A DNA stretch of 64,000 nucleotides, taken from positions 4,826,501-4,890,500 of the forward strand of contig WPIO01000001.1 in assembly GCA_009760855.2 (NCBI GenBank), in the 5' to 3' direction. The notes below the pieces were generated by a model. The model was not told the DNA's origin and ran no database searches. It worked only from the letters and a program-made list of their open reading frames with translations. Positions 36,401-51,200 of this stretch are shown here, piece after piece; position 1 is the first letter of the stretch; each line of letters begins with the position of its first letter. The position numbers and the translations under genes were made by a program. Source of the stretch: Cristatella mucedo. Its lineage: Eukaryota; Bryozoa; Phylactolaemata; Cristatellidae.

Positions 36401-39400
36401 AATCAAGGTAAATGAAACTGCATAGTAGTAGCAAGATCACAGTTAAACCGTTAAATGTATAAGAGCAGCATCAACTTGATAACAGTAAATCCCTCGGCGT
36501 TTAACTTAAAAAGCTGAGGTATGACAGTGGATAAAGTAGAATGTAAAGGTGAAGATCAGCTATTAATAATAATAATAATAATAATAATAACACATTTGTA
36601 AGGCTTCCTCAGAGAACGTGATCTCTTTCTGGGCACTTTACACATGCTGTAAAGGAAGAATAGCCGTATGGTTTGTGGTAACATGCAGTGTCAGCATGCA
36701 TAATATGGTTAGTGGTAGCATGGTCAGTGGCCGCACATATAAGCATAGAAAGGACAAATCAATAGAACTCTGCAAATGCTGTGAAATACAGGTGCGTCTT
36801 TACCTTCTTTTTAAATGCCATCAAGTCAGTGGGTGTTGTGATGTCAGACGGGAGTGAGTTCCAAGCTTTGGCAGCATACTAACTAAAGGCATGATCTCCA
36901 CAGAATTTGAGGTTGGTTGAAGGCATAGCTAAACGATTGGAGCCAGAAGAGTGCATGGTACGATGCCTAGTCTGGTTGGGGAGTAGTTCTTACAGGTAGG
37001 CTATTGCCCGAGAATAAAGGAAACTAAAAGTGAGTGACAAGACCTTGAAGACGATATGCTACTTGATTGGGAGCCAGTGAAGGTCGGTAAGAAGTTGTGA
37101 AATATAGCAACTGCAATGCTCACGACAGACAAGCCAAGCTGTAGAATTGTGCACCAACTGTAAGTGCCTGATTGCATAGGCTGGTAGACCTGCAAGCAGT
37201 AAGTTACAGAAGTCGAGAGAGAATTCACAAATGCATGGACCAACTTGGATATGGTTTCCCTGCCTAAGCAGGCTTGAATTTTTGAAATATTAGGTAGCCG
37301 GAGGCGTGCAGGCTTGACGGCAGAGCTGATGTGATCTCCACGATAGGTCACTTTGGAACAGAATACCTATATTTTGTTCAGATTCTATAGGAGATGCAGG
37401 CAGAGCCAATTTTGTGCATTGAGCTTTCCGATTTCTGTATGATACTTGATTAGCCCATAACTAGTAAGTTGGTTAGAAATCTGGCTGCCATTCAAATGTG
37501 GGTGCCAGCAATACATGCAGCAGGGGAGTTGAGAGATTTGAGGTGCTGGAAGGCTGGGAGGGATCAAGTCATAGGTACAGGTCTGCATCATCGGCATGGA
37601 AGTGAAAGACTTGATAGTGCTTAGCAATCACATCAGCAGGAGGGAGAGTACAAACAGTAAATAGAAGCAGACCAAGCGCAGAGCCCTGAGGTACCCTTCA
37701 CTTTAGTGGTTCTTCGGATGATCCTTGCCTTTTTACATCAATACTCTAGAGTCTCCCACTGAGATAGGACCTAAACCATTTCAGTACAGTGCCAGTGGTG
37801 CCCAGGCGAGATGAGAGGCACTCGAGAAGGACTGGGTGATTAATAGTATAAAACGCTGCTGAAAAAATAAGCAAAACACGCAAAGAGACTTTACTAAAGT
37901 TTGCATTCCCGAGAAGGTTGTTATACACCCATAGCAAAGCTACCACTGTGGAGTGATTAGCTCTAAGACTAGACTGGAACTTACTTGCTGGGTTTAAAGT
38001 TTCAATATAAAGAGTTTAGCTGGTCTGCCACAAGTTGTTCCATCGCCTTTTGTAGGAATGGCAGGAAGTTGCAGAAAGTTCTCTTGGTCCCGTGCTGCTG
38101 TCTTAATTCGTGGCCTAACAACAGACTTTTTGAAAGATGAAGGGACAAGACCTGAGGCTAAGTAGTCTCCTTTGACTGGGAGATGAATTTCAGGATGTGG
38201 TCAGTCGTGGCTTGAATGCAAACATTGAGGTGTTACAATGAACTAAGGGAGAGAAGTAAGATGGGGATGGTATTGGGGGGACATGAATCCAGTGAGCATG
38301 CAGTTACCTTAGGAATTAACTCTCTGACCTTCTCTATCTAACTGACAAAAAAACTAGAGAATCGACCTGCAAGATCACCATATGAATCACTAGATAAGGT
38401 GCTAACCTGGGAGCGGTTTAGGAGTTGGTTGATGTTAAACATCAGCATGTTTGCATTGTGCATCTATAAATTCGAGAATATTTTTATAGAAGCTAGACTG
38501 ATTCAGCAGGCCAATTCAGGTAGCAGCAGGCGAGCCTTAGGGCCTATCACTCCCGTGGTAGTGATAGGCCCTAAGGGATTGCATACTGCAGAACTCCAAC
38601 CCACGACCTATATCGTGAAATGGGAGCATGTTACCCCCTAGGCTAAGACCTAGCGGGTCCCCAAGTAAATCGATACTATAGAACATATTAGGAAAAAAGA
38701 CAATTAGGCTGCTGCAGAATGGCAAGCACTTACCAGAAATAGACAGGAATGCTGACCAGTGTAAGACAACAAACGAGAATCCTTATACAGCCCAAATACA
38801 TACAGAATCTAATTATGTAACCACCTCAGGCCAAATGACATAATTTATGGCAAATAAAAAACTCGGAAGGCTCTGCTGACCACTTGATAGTCACAGTTCA
38901 ATAATGACAACACATGACTTAACAGCAGTGGTGAAGCCAAAATATTCATCTGGGGGAAAGAACTAAAAACTGTGTATGATGGGGGCAAGGCCCTGAAGCA
39001 AGATTTTTAAATAGTCGAGGCTATACCCCAATAAATAAAAAATGGTAGCACAAGATCCTAGCTTATTTGACGCAAACTCATCGGTTGCTCATAGAGTGGA
39101 GTCAAGACATAATTTCTTTGTTTGACAGTCGCCTGCCCCCTCCCCCGTAGGAATACGGGGCCCAGGTCGCATCCGTGCACTGGGTGAGGGGCATTTGCCC
39201 CCTGCCCCCCTTGGCTATACAACTGACTTTCAGTGACCTGACTCATATTTATTTGTATGTTGGCAATACAGAGGTCAAACGATCACTGCCGGTCAAACTA
39301 GAATGCCCTTTAAAAAGCATAATGAAAACAATCAGCTACAGATTCTAATTATTCGATAGTAGCATCGTAAGACCTGGTAGCACAGATAATGCAGCCAGTG

Positions 39401-42400
39401 GAGAGGTAAGCAGTTAAAACATATCAAATAGAATAAGCAGCTCACCTTCAATAAACCTCGCCACTGTAGAATAGTTAGCAGCTAGGGGCAAAATGCGTAC
39501 CACCAATTCCTTCAGTGCCGTATCTGAAAATCATAAACAATACGATACAATCGGGTGCTCGTGCTTCGACAACCATACTTCCAGAATCAAAAATGCAAAA
39601 ACTAAGCCAAGGATCCAAGTATATATCGACAGCAGTACAACGGCTGCATGCTGAAACCTTATATAGGACGACCACTCTGCAGATGTGTGTCCCTTCTCAG
39701 ATATCACTACTATGCAAATTTGCTGCAGCAAGCTCGAAAAGGTTTCACCAATGTAACGCAATCCCTTCGTCAAGCATATCAGCGACAATATTGCACACAA
39801 GCAAACAAGCAGAAGTCACTGAAAAGTTATGAAAGGCACCGTTCAATGCACCCACCTGCCAGCAAAAATCGGGTTGTATCCAAAAACCTATTCCTTCAAT
39901 CATGCTCAAAATTGAGCATACCTGTACGTGCAGCAGAGAAGAGAACTGCATGAAATGCTAAAGACATTTGGGCAGAAGTTACACAACAGTTCCACGACAA
40001 ATTACTGATACTAACATGTATTAAACTATCGCAAGGATTGTAGTATCTGCACGGCTGACAAAGTAGCTAAATCTGCAAAAGGCCGTCAAGGTGTTCTGAT
40101 AATTATTAGCATTACTTGGCTTGAATCTACCATCTAAATGTTGGTAGTAAACACTTCCTCAGAGCTTACTGAATAGCTTCTGTAAAAGAACAAAGCAGGT
40201 TACTACCAAAGATTTTACGGACTACAGAATTTTCATCCATATGCACAGGTTAGTTTAGAGTAGGCCGAGAATACATAATACCAGAGTGAAGTATTCAGTC
40301 AGTCATAAGAAATCCGGGTTGCTAAACATTAGAGGCACATTGCCATCACTTATGTTGTTAGGGTGCTCTGGCATGTGCCTGTAGATAGCAACATTAGGAT
40401 TACATCCCAAGCAAGACTTACCGTCTGCCCATTTCACTAGTGAGTTATGTACAAAAAAATGGTCAAAACAGCAACAATCAGATCACAGTGACAGAAAAAT
40501 TAGCTGTAAAGGAGAAGGTAAATCAATCAGAAGACAAAACTTTGCTCTAAAGCATACCAAAGGTTTTCCATGGGAGTTATATCAGCATTCATGCTTGGCC
40601 ATGGGAATGTAGTTAGAAGGGGATACCAATGATCTGAAAATAGTCAAAAATTTCTCTCCCTGGCAGTTTCTTGTTCCTAGGATTGTTCTCTAGCTCCCAC
40701 ATAAATCAAGCATTCTCTGGGGCCACTGCACTTATAATACCGATTTTGTTTTACGATTTCTAAGTATTTATGGTGGTTCATAATGGCTTCTATGCGATAA
40801 AGTTATGGTATCAGCTTCAGTGCAACAGCCCAATACCGTTATTCCACTACTGCCGAACTTTGCAGCCTTCCGAAGACAGTCACCGTGGTATGCTTCATTA
40901 ATGTTCCACTTCACAATAGCTTTCCCATCAGAATTGAAAGTGGAGAAATTTGATTCATCAGTTAATACAACTCTTTTTGAAGAAAAAAAATATTTCTTTG
41001 AGCTCAATCTACCACTTCCGGTGTAAGTAGGTCTTACAAAATAATTATATTTACCATGTTCCGGTCATCTGTCAACCACCAAAATTTGGGATTGCATATA
41101 TAACTAGTTTTTCTTTTAACACGCAAATTTCCAAAACCACTGAAAATGGTATGCCCGTTTTCGGACATTCTCCCTTAACAGGCAGCCAAGGTTGGGGGGG
41201 TGGTCGCTAGCCTGTAGCAGGCAGTTAAATGTTTGCTTTTTAGATACCAAAGGCTAATGATGAGCAATCTTGGAGAGCATATTTTGCTGATGTAACCTCT
41301 GTAGAACGCTAAGTTACACACTGTCGATTTAAGTAAAAAGTATTCTAGTGATATTTTTTGCAAGAGAAAATCTATTCAAGCATTGTGGTGGTTGGGCCCT
41401 GTCATCCTTGTTCGTTTGTCAGCTTAGGGCAACCATGCTGCTCCTTCGTTTCCATCGTACCGAGTCGCAACTGCTTCTCAATATTGTAGCATACAAATTG
41501 CTTGGAAATCATAATCGCTGTACCAATGCATATATTATAGCCTGTCAAATGCATTCTCCCAGGATGTTGCTTTTGTGAAGGCAGAAATCTCATTTGCTTT
41601 GCCCGTCTCCTAGTGCTTATTAGCTACTCTACTATCTCCAATTTTTTTTGGCAAAGGACAGTAATCTAAGCTTGCTCTCGGGGCAATGTTAAAGCATCGA
41701 CACAGGCATTCGGTTGATTTGCCCTTTTAGAGAGGTTCACCATCATTGATTAGGCATCATTGTAAACATTATAAACATTGTTCCACTTTAGGTAGAGAAA
41801 TTGTCTAGTATATTGCTTCTCCTGATCCTGAATGCAATGAGAACTACTTTAATTAGTTTGGATTGCTACTGGGACTAGTATTATATGTTGCATCTGAGCG
41901 AGTTCCATCTATAGTTGTCTTAATCATCAGCATTCACCGTTTTCCAGCAATCTCATAAACTTTTGATGGCACCTTTGCAATGTCCTGAAATGAACATGTA
42001 TTCCCTTTCTTAAATCCAGAAAGCGAGAACTAAGTGGCCGTGTGCAGGCAAATTTCTATAGTATAGTTAAAGGTAGGGATCTTCGATGTACTTCAATGGC
42101 CAACAGCAAACACTCCATGAAACAAAGAACTAGAAGCTACTAGCATAGCTCAGGTAGATGAGTAATCATGAAATTTGAGCGGCAGCGAAAGACAGCTAGG
42201 AAGAAGCATGCTAGAATTAGCACCAAACCCTTTGTGTGGAATGAGTTGCTGAATAAGTTTGTATGGGATGTGCAACTTTTTAACAGAACCTACCGACGAT
42301 CGATCAAGGCAATTCCAAGACAAAAGTCGACTTTTTGAAAAATCTAATGCATGGGTAACCATTAGCAAATAATGGTCTGAAATACAATCAGATATCAGTT

Positions 42401-44231
42401 GGCTTTTGCTTGAGATATCATGCGCCGTTGCCCAGTTGTTAAAATAACTCGTCGTAAGCTAACCGATCCTAACAATAATTAGTAATAAATACACTTTTGA
42501 ATGTATTTGCTCGGGCAGGCTGTGTACAACTACAAGCTCAGGCAAAAAGACAGAGTACTTTAAAATGACTACACATCAAAGGACACCAGATGGCCTGACT
42601 TGTCCACAATCGGAATAGCTAGCAAAGCTACCAAACACGATATAGCATGCCCTGTGCAATGGATCTGACACACGTGTCTGTAGATGACTCTAAATTACTG
42701 AATTGCCAGTCTATGTAATAAACTACACTCACAATTTTGCAATGCCTAATCAGATCCAGCGATGTACTTTCAAAGAAATGGAACACTGACATCAGCTCAA
42801 TTGCTCGGCATCCAATAAACAAACAGACTAAAGTAGCAAAGTCAGTTCTGGCATGGCTCTTATATTTAGTTATAATGGGTCATGTCACGTGTCATCATAA
42901 ATATTCGCGTACCCATAATCTTGCCGACTCACCGTGTCTACAGCTTTCCTAGACCCTACATGTGTTTACAATCGAAATTCATGTGACTGACTAGTGAGAC
43001 ATCGGTGGCAGCTAACCAATAAGCAGCGTGCAACAATCATCAAACAAAGCAACAGCAGCTCACACACTTTTGAAGCACTGGGTATGTAGGGTACAAACAA
43101 ATGACAAATCAACAACCATATGTAGATATATTTCTGCACTTGGAAAGCAGTCTGTGGTCCAGCTTTCGAACGGCTGTATCTGATGATCTCCAGCAGCATT
43201 TCTCAAATGACTATCACTTCAATATTTCTGGATCTTCAGGGTACTGCCCAGCTTTGAGACTAGCTAAATTACTTTTTTTTAGATTAAAAAGCTCAATTTC
43301 ATAGCAAAAACCTAGTCTGCATAAAACAGTAGCTCACGAAGGCTGTTTCGGTATGTTGTTGATGTCAACCGTCATCGGTACGGTATAAAGTGCTGTCATT
43401 TCTGATCAGCATTAGCAGAAATAAAACAGCAAGTGTAGCATCAGATGATTCAAACTTGTTCATAATCAAACAGATTGAAAAAATTTCTTATAATTAGAGC
43501 ACCGTGGAAAGGTTATACAGCCTACTATTTAAACAGGTCAGATGCAAAAAGGCAGGTTACAATACTGACTTACCAAGGCTGTTATCAATTGCAAAATTTC
43601 GGATACCATAACGTTCGGTCAGCTTTTGTGCAATAATATACTTCCCGTCGACACCCTTAACAAATATGGTTAACTTGAATAAATGTACAGCAATACTGTT
43701 AAGCCTACTACCGCAAAACGTAGCAGCATATTCATGCATTACTAGCGAGTACAAAGCATGAAATGCTCCATGGACTAGATAGCTGTCAACAGAAGAGCGT
43801 TCCAAAACCAGCTGAATCGAGTTTGCAGAAGTAATTTGAGAAATCAATGAACCGTGGAAATTAAGGTCATACCTCAAATACTGCCGAGTTTTTATAACTA
43901 CATGTCAGACATGCCACACGAAGGTAAGTTTTTTGTGAATGGGGTACTGGTGGAAAAAGATGGATACAACCTGGTCGGTTAGCATATAAGGTACACAACA
44001 ATGAGCCAGTTTGGCAGTCTCCAGCCTCTGAGACGGGATCAAATTTGGAAGATATTTTGACCTAGCACCGTGGACACTGCGATGTATGAATTACTGGATT
44101 ACCACTTATCCACTGTAAATCAAAAGTTCATTGAAACATAACTAGAGGCAGAGAAAGTGGTAAAATTAAAAAATGCACAAAAATGAACAAAGTGAAATGT
44201 GTTAATTTAATTCAACGTTCTCTATCTCTCT

Positions 44232-44279
<48 letters not shown>

Positions 44280-47200
44280 AGTAGTGGTATGAGAGAAAAT
44301 TGACATGGTAAGCATTCATTTTTGGCAAAAATTCTGCTTTAATGGGAATGAATTTCGGTTCCGGTAATAAAAAAGCTTAATATATGCCGAAGGTACGCCC
44401 AACTATCGAAGACAACAAAGTAAGAGGCAAAGAACGAAGAAAGGAAATATGGGTCCTACTTTACAAAAATTGGAATTTTTATCGGAACACAACTTGAATT
44501 TTTTTAAACATGTAGCCAGCTAATCCAATTATGATGTCCCATAATTTTTCATGGGTTAGTGTATACACATAAACACATATACATACGGTACATGTATACA
44601 CATATACAGCTGCAGAAAACGATAAACTGAATGCCTGCCTTGCATACCTTTGATCATGGATATCTGCCAATTTTCTTTATAACAACGATAAACTCGAACT
44701 CCCAACTAATCGGACACCCTAAAAGTATGATCGGACTACGAGGCTTTGCTCTTCTAATTGGTGGTGCTGTAGTGCCACCATCATTAATACTGTACACTGT
44801 GATTGTACTCATAATTTATATGTCCTTTTTTAAGGCTGCTTGACACATGAAAATTTCATTCAAAAGACAGATGCCACAGCTAGTCATCATTTTCAATCCC
44901 TGTCCCAGATTAAGAACTTTCAACCAAGGTGGCTTACTAGCTCAGTGATTCTGCCTACACTAGACTACTGTATTCAGTTTTGGCGGGGCTATTGAAAAAA
45001 GCCATCAAGGCTCTACAGCTGGTGACTAATAGGACTGCAAAGTCCACAAATTCAATAAGTTCAGCCAAGTATTTCGTTTGATGAAGGAGCTGTGATGCCC
45101 CTCCCCAAATAATCAACGAACACACAGTAAAATCTACTCTGACTCCAAAGATCTGCTACGACTTGGCTCCTTCATACCTAGCTGAACTGCTGCACTAGTT
45201 TCAGCCTCATCTTGCCCTCAGGTCCTCAATGGGCAATAAATTAGCTCATCCCTCCTTTCCCTCTAAGATCATTGGAAGAAACTTTTGCTATGCAGGTCCT
45301 AGACTGTGGAACTCACTTCCACAATGTTTATGCAACGACATCTTCTCTCCTACTGCCGACTGTGGCACATCCTTCCAGCTGTCCTACAGTACTGCTTCCA
45401 TACCTTCCAGTACCCACTTCTTCGACTGTCCTCATGACTAAGCTATGTCTTAACCCAGGGAGTGAGGTCCTAGCTCTTCACGACCATGGTCATGCGTTCG
45501 AGCCCTGCAGTGAGCGGTCCTTTATTGCCCACTGCAATCGGTGGTGATAGTCATTTAAGCTCTTCTGCTGCCCTACATATGAGGCTGTTGAATCAACCGT
45601 CTCATTGTTTTCTATGTCGGCTACTGGATGCGCACCAAAAGCCGCTTGGGCTTTGAGTGAGCTATAAAAAAACTCCAGAAACATCAACTTAGTCTCTGTG
45701 GTTTTGTGGAGTTACCGACAGAGATACATATATACATACATATAAGTATGTCAAGCTAAGGCTGTAGAATCAACTAACCGTTTCAGTGGTTTCTACGTCG
45801 GCTACTGCATGTGTAGCGAAAGCCGCCTGGACCGGTTAGGCTGCCGAGCTGGTTTGGTCCAGCGGTTAAGGTGCTCGCCCCGACCAAGGTCTGGCTGAGG
45901 TCTTGGGCTCGAGCCTCGAGGCATAGGTGAAGCGCCTGAATAGAGATTAATTTCTCTTGGGGTGCTATATAAATGAATTTTATTTATTTATTTATATTTA
46001 GGCTTTGAATGAGCTATAAAAAACTCCAGAAACATCAACTTAGCTTTTGTGGCGTTCACTGCGGATCGTCAAGCTATGATGATTAGCATCAATTGACTGG
46101 TGAATAGCTTTACTGTCAACATGATTCGAATCGGAAATATCAGGGCTCGGAATCCTTGAGACTAACCAGTAGCCCACTTGGATGTCATCAGCAAGGCCAT
46201 CCAGCGTGCATTGAATTTGTGAAGCACGCTGATAGCTCGACCGACAGGCTATCGGTGGTGCAAACTCAGTGTCTGAGTGCACGACTTGTTACAGACAGAG
46301 ATACATATATACATGCATACAATTACGACAACTTCATGATCTTAAAGTGGCTACTTCCCCTACTCCAACGTTCTTGCTATGCATAGCCACTATCAAAAGG
46401 TTAAACGTAGTCATTGCAGTATGCCAAGCCTATAACCTACACATATACCTAAACAAGTGTATCCATACAGCATCTACCCACATAAACACACTACCGTGAG
46501 CATGGAAGCCATCCACACACACCAATGCACACCTGCAAGCAGTAGAGAAGATCTTCTATGACACTGTGCTCTTGTAGAGGTAGTGGTAACACCCCAAGCT
46601 CGACAGCTGCTGACATCTGTAATGACAATAGACGATGCGCTAGCACAACTTAGGCCTAGCTGTGTGGAGCTCTGATAGGCTAAGGAAACGATAGGAAAAG
46701 AAAGTTAGCACATTTATCGTCTGAAAGCAACAGAAAGAGTACAAAGAGTGATTGAGCAACTGCAAAAGGCTGCAGCACGACAAGCAGAACGAGTAAAAAG
46801 AAACTTGATGTGACCGTGGCATCCTTTTCACATGCTCGGTTTAAAGAGTAATCTTAAATACATGCTAACATGCAATCATACAAAAAATGATAAAGCCCTT
46901 AATTCCAATTATAGAAAAAAATATGAGCCACACCAGTAAACAAGCTATGAGGCAAGTAAGGGTTGGCACGACGACAGAATAGTTGAATATGAGCAGAGCA
47001 GTATTGGATAAGCAAAGGAAAGTCTAGGAGCAAAAGTTCATGGCGAGTACACAAAATTATCATAAAACCTGAAATGCAGTACAAGTAAATTACCTCTGAA
47101 GAGTCGCCCACGACGAAATCGAGGGTTAGAAAAGGGCGGTCGAAAAGCCAGTCAGGTTGGAATGGTATATTCACTGCAATCATAGATGCACTGCATTTAC

Positions 47201-48046
47201 TTCCATAAGACCAGACTATATGCAGGCCAAACACTAGCCTTGCTGATTCTAGCCATGTACACAAGCAACACAAGGTCAAACAGCACTAACAATCGGTAGG
47301 AGCCTTGCTGATACTAGCCATGTACACTGGCAACACAAGGTCCAACAGCACTAACAATCGGTAGGAGCCTTGCTGATACTAGCCATGTACACTAGCAACA
47401 CAAGGTCCAAAAGCACTAACAATCGGTAGGCAAAGGAATAATCACATAACCACACACCTCCCTTGAGGCAAAGCACCATTGCATGCCTGCTGTGACATGA
47501 GCATGACAGCCAAACAAGTTCACAAGTTTGTGACATTGCATCGAGATTACAGCAATTTCCTTTATTAAGGACTTGAAGGGCTATTCACTTAATCGTCTGC
47601 AAATGGTGCAAAACTCAGCAGCTCGGCTAGTGTATCTTCAATGATGTAGCTGCCATTATCACACAGCTGCTGTCTACACTGGCTCCCTACCCAACATCGA
47701 ATAGATTGAATGATGCTCAGTTGAGCTGACAGGTTACTTCACTCGTTTGCACCAGTCTACCAATCCGACGTCCTTGCTCTTCCAGAGTATTCTCAAATCA
47801 CCCGTTCGGCAATGTATAGTCAGCTTTACATCCCTCGAACTAAATCAAAATATTTTGGCGATCAATTGAGCCTTTAGCTTGTATTAACCCAAAGTTAGGA
47901 ACTCGACTCCAGTGCCGGATACTATCTGCAATGACCTTGCATCTTTTAAGTTTCAGCTTAAGAGGCATCTCTGCTGGTCAGATTTCACTTTGCCTCACTG
48001 AACTGCATCTGCCTTTTTCCTGCATGTTTTGCATAATATACATTAA

Positions 48047-48118
<72 letters not shown>

Positions 48119-48194
48119 TATACAGTATACATAGTATATACAGTATATAGTTTTATATGTATAGTATATATATATATATATATATTATATACAG

Positions 48195-48229
<35 letters not shown>

Positions 48230-51200
48230 AGAGTATATATATCTCTCTCTCTCGTAAATTAAGTGTGTGTATATCTATGCATGGATAGATGTATATCTGG
48301 AACTGAAATTCCATTAAGCCAAAGAGACTATGTGTGTGTTCATGGTGTTCACTGGAATCTTCTATCAAAATCTTACACAGCCTAGGCCAACTTTTGGAGA
48401 GCATACTGCAGCCAACATAAGACACGAACGATTCCGGCTTCAGCTAGCGTCACTTGACCGGAAGTAATGGGAACGACATGTACCAACACACACAAACACA
48501 CGTTATTTTGACTTTTGTGGTTGACTTACATTAAAACAATCAGATAAGCATGGTTCGAATGGTGATCAATCTCACTACATGTGCATAACAAACGATACTA
48601 GTCAGAAAACCTAAGGATGAGGCAGCATTCACAAAAAACTAGCCACATCATATGTACAACAGGCTAATTCTCAAAAACTCAAAAAGCCTGTGCCTACAGG
48701 AAGAATAAAAAAGAAAGCAGTTTCAGGGAATACATATCAAAAAGCTGTTCGAGAAACAACTGCCACCTATGATTGTGCCGTGGTCAACAGTATGATTAGG
48801 CAGGGGGATTAAGAAAAAGAAAGCAAAGGAGCTGGAGATGGACTCTACAGCAATAACCAATTACAGTCGAAAAACGAATCAGAACGTGAGTACAGCGATA
48901 TTGGCATTGTTTTCATCATTGCTTAGCATAGTTCCTTTTCGATTGCAAACTATTTACCCGCATCTGTTGCAAAATTTTAATTGGATTTAATTGAACGAAA
49001 CATGCGACACGGCAAACCTAATTACAAAAAAAGGTAGAGGCCATTTGGGAAGATTCGTGGGAATGCATGTAGTGAGTAGAGCGGCGAGTAGTTCAAGCAG
49101 CTACTAAAATAAATTGTGTCCCACTAACATGATGAAAGAGTAAGAATCCAATCAGCACGATTCATCTAGTACTTCCTATAAACTTACTATTGTCACGCTT
49201 CTGTTTGCCTTGCATTATCTTGGCCATGGCATCGCTTGGAAGATAGTCGCTGGTCGTTAATTTGAGAAGCTTGCTACGCAGCTGACTCGCAAAAAAGAAA
49301 GTAAAGACCGGCAGATTCAATAGCCAGATTGCACATAGCGGTTGAAGAGCCTTAAGCAGCTTGCACCATGCTTGCTGTGAATATTAAAGGATTGCCTGCG
49401 CATGACTCATGCCCACGACCTGAATCGTAAAGTGCAAGCACCTTACCTCTAGGCAAAGACCCTGGGACAGACCAACAACAACCAGCTCTACTTATTTAGC
49501 ATGATACGAAAAATTTCTGATTTCGGTTGGATACATTTTGCTGTATACGTCATCTAACGTCATCAAGCTTTATTTTCCGTAATCATGGATATATACAGAA
49601 AAATGTATCCAACCAAATCAGAATATTTTTTCTAGAATCATGTAAAAACAAGCAGAGCTGAATTTGCCTTTCAAATTTCACTCTGATTGGTGAAGTATTA
49701 GCTGAGTTATGGATACTACAAGGCATAAACAAACACTCGAAATGAAGCAGAAAAAGTCATAAGAATGCACCTCAACAAGCTTCAAGCATGTACTTCGATC
49801 TACTAAGGTTCAACAAGTTGGGATAAAAGTCGCATATGATACAGAGATCAGTAAATTTGTTATTTGTAGACATGATGCTTCCGGTTTACATCCGGGCTAA
49901 ACGATGTTTGCATAATCCTTTTTTCTTTTTACGCAGAAGTCATCAGAGCTTCCAATCCCAGTTCTAACATATTTGTCTTTCGAAAAGTACCCTAAAAAAA
50001 ATATTCAACTGTTGGGCACATTTTACAAGTATTTTCTTGAAATTCCCCTTTTTCTTATGGCAACGGCACTATTTCACCATATCTCTATATCTAAAGTTCA
50101 AGGAGCAAAGGATGTAGCTCTCTACATGACCCTGTAGACATGAGCATCAACAAATAACCACGGCTGTCTTAAAATTGGCTGCTCTCATCTAACTACATAT
50201 TTACTTCAAATATGAGATTGGCTTGAAAAACAGTGCCTTTACGACCCCATATCGTGTAAGTTTAGTTTCCTTGTAATCAAATTGTTTTCAATTATTCAAT
50301 ATCAACTCAATTTAAAAAATGCAGCCTGGTGGCCAAATGAAGAGCAGGGGGTGTTGATTCAAACTTGTTTTTTCAATTACTATGCTCCTAGTGCCTGGAA
50401 CTCACTAAAGACTGACAACGTCACGACATACCCTGACTTGCCGAAATTAAAAAGAAGCTAAAAACTTACATGATACATGATATATGCATAGCATTTGCTC
50501 AGTCTGTATGAACTATCCTTTGCGGGCCGTGTTTTAAAATTGTCCACAGCATGACTAACTAATGTACATCCTTTTCAGGATATGTAGTGGCTAGAAAGAG
50601 ATTGGGTTCTTTAGGGGTGCTATGCAAAATGTATTCTCATTATTATTATCATCGTTATTAGTATTATTTATTCCCACACCCTGTAGAACCAGGCTAGTGC
50701 ACGATCGAAGAGTCTCTCCGTGGGCAGACACGTGATTTATCCCATGGGCTCCTCTAAAAACTTGGCGGCTATCTCACACATGCATCATGCAAGAGCTGCA
50801 CCAGCTCTCGGGCACGCACACATCAATGCATTAACACAACACCGCACACGCGAGCACATATATATGTAATATTGCCCTATGTTGAACAGCACAGAAACAG
50901 CCGGCTCAACAGCCCAATAGGTAGAACATTGAACCCACTCGAGGCAGAGTTCTTTTTTGGCGTTCAGTATCATCGCAGTCGGCCTCCAGTCGTCTGAATT
51001 TTTAAACTACAGCTCACGTGAAACCGTGCACAGGCACATACTAACTTCCTGAGGCAACAATGAAACCGGACAAGAAGGCCTGCCCAAAGTGTCACTCACA
51101 ACCTCAATGGAGCCTACAAAAGTACATCATCGAACCAAAGTGAATTAACTGAGATGTTAAACCAACCGGCATTGCGAGACGTGGTCGACATTTGAGACAG

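Noticed and set aside
45841-45920. True tRNA gene
   Set aside because: A- and B-box-like segments exist but no cloverleaf with a sensible anticodon arm; repeated copies with LINE-like tails make it a SINE.
47238-47430. CRISPR-like array
   Set aside because: The 65-bp units are contiguous with no spacers, and the sequence is an animal genome.
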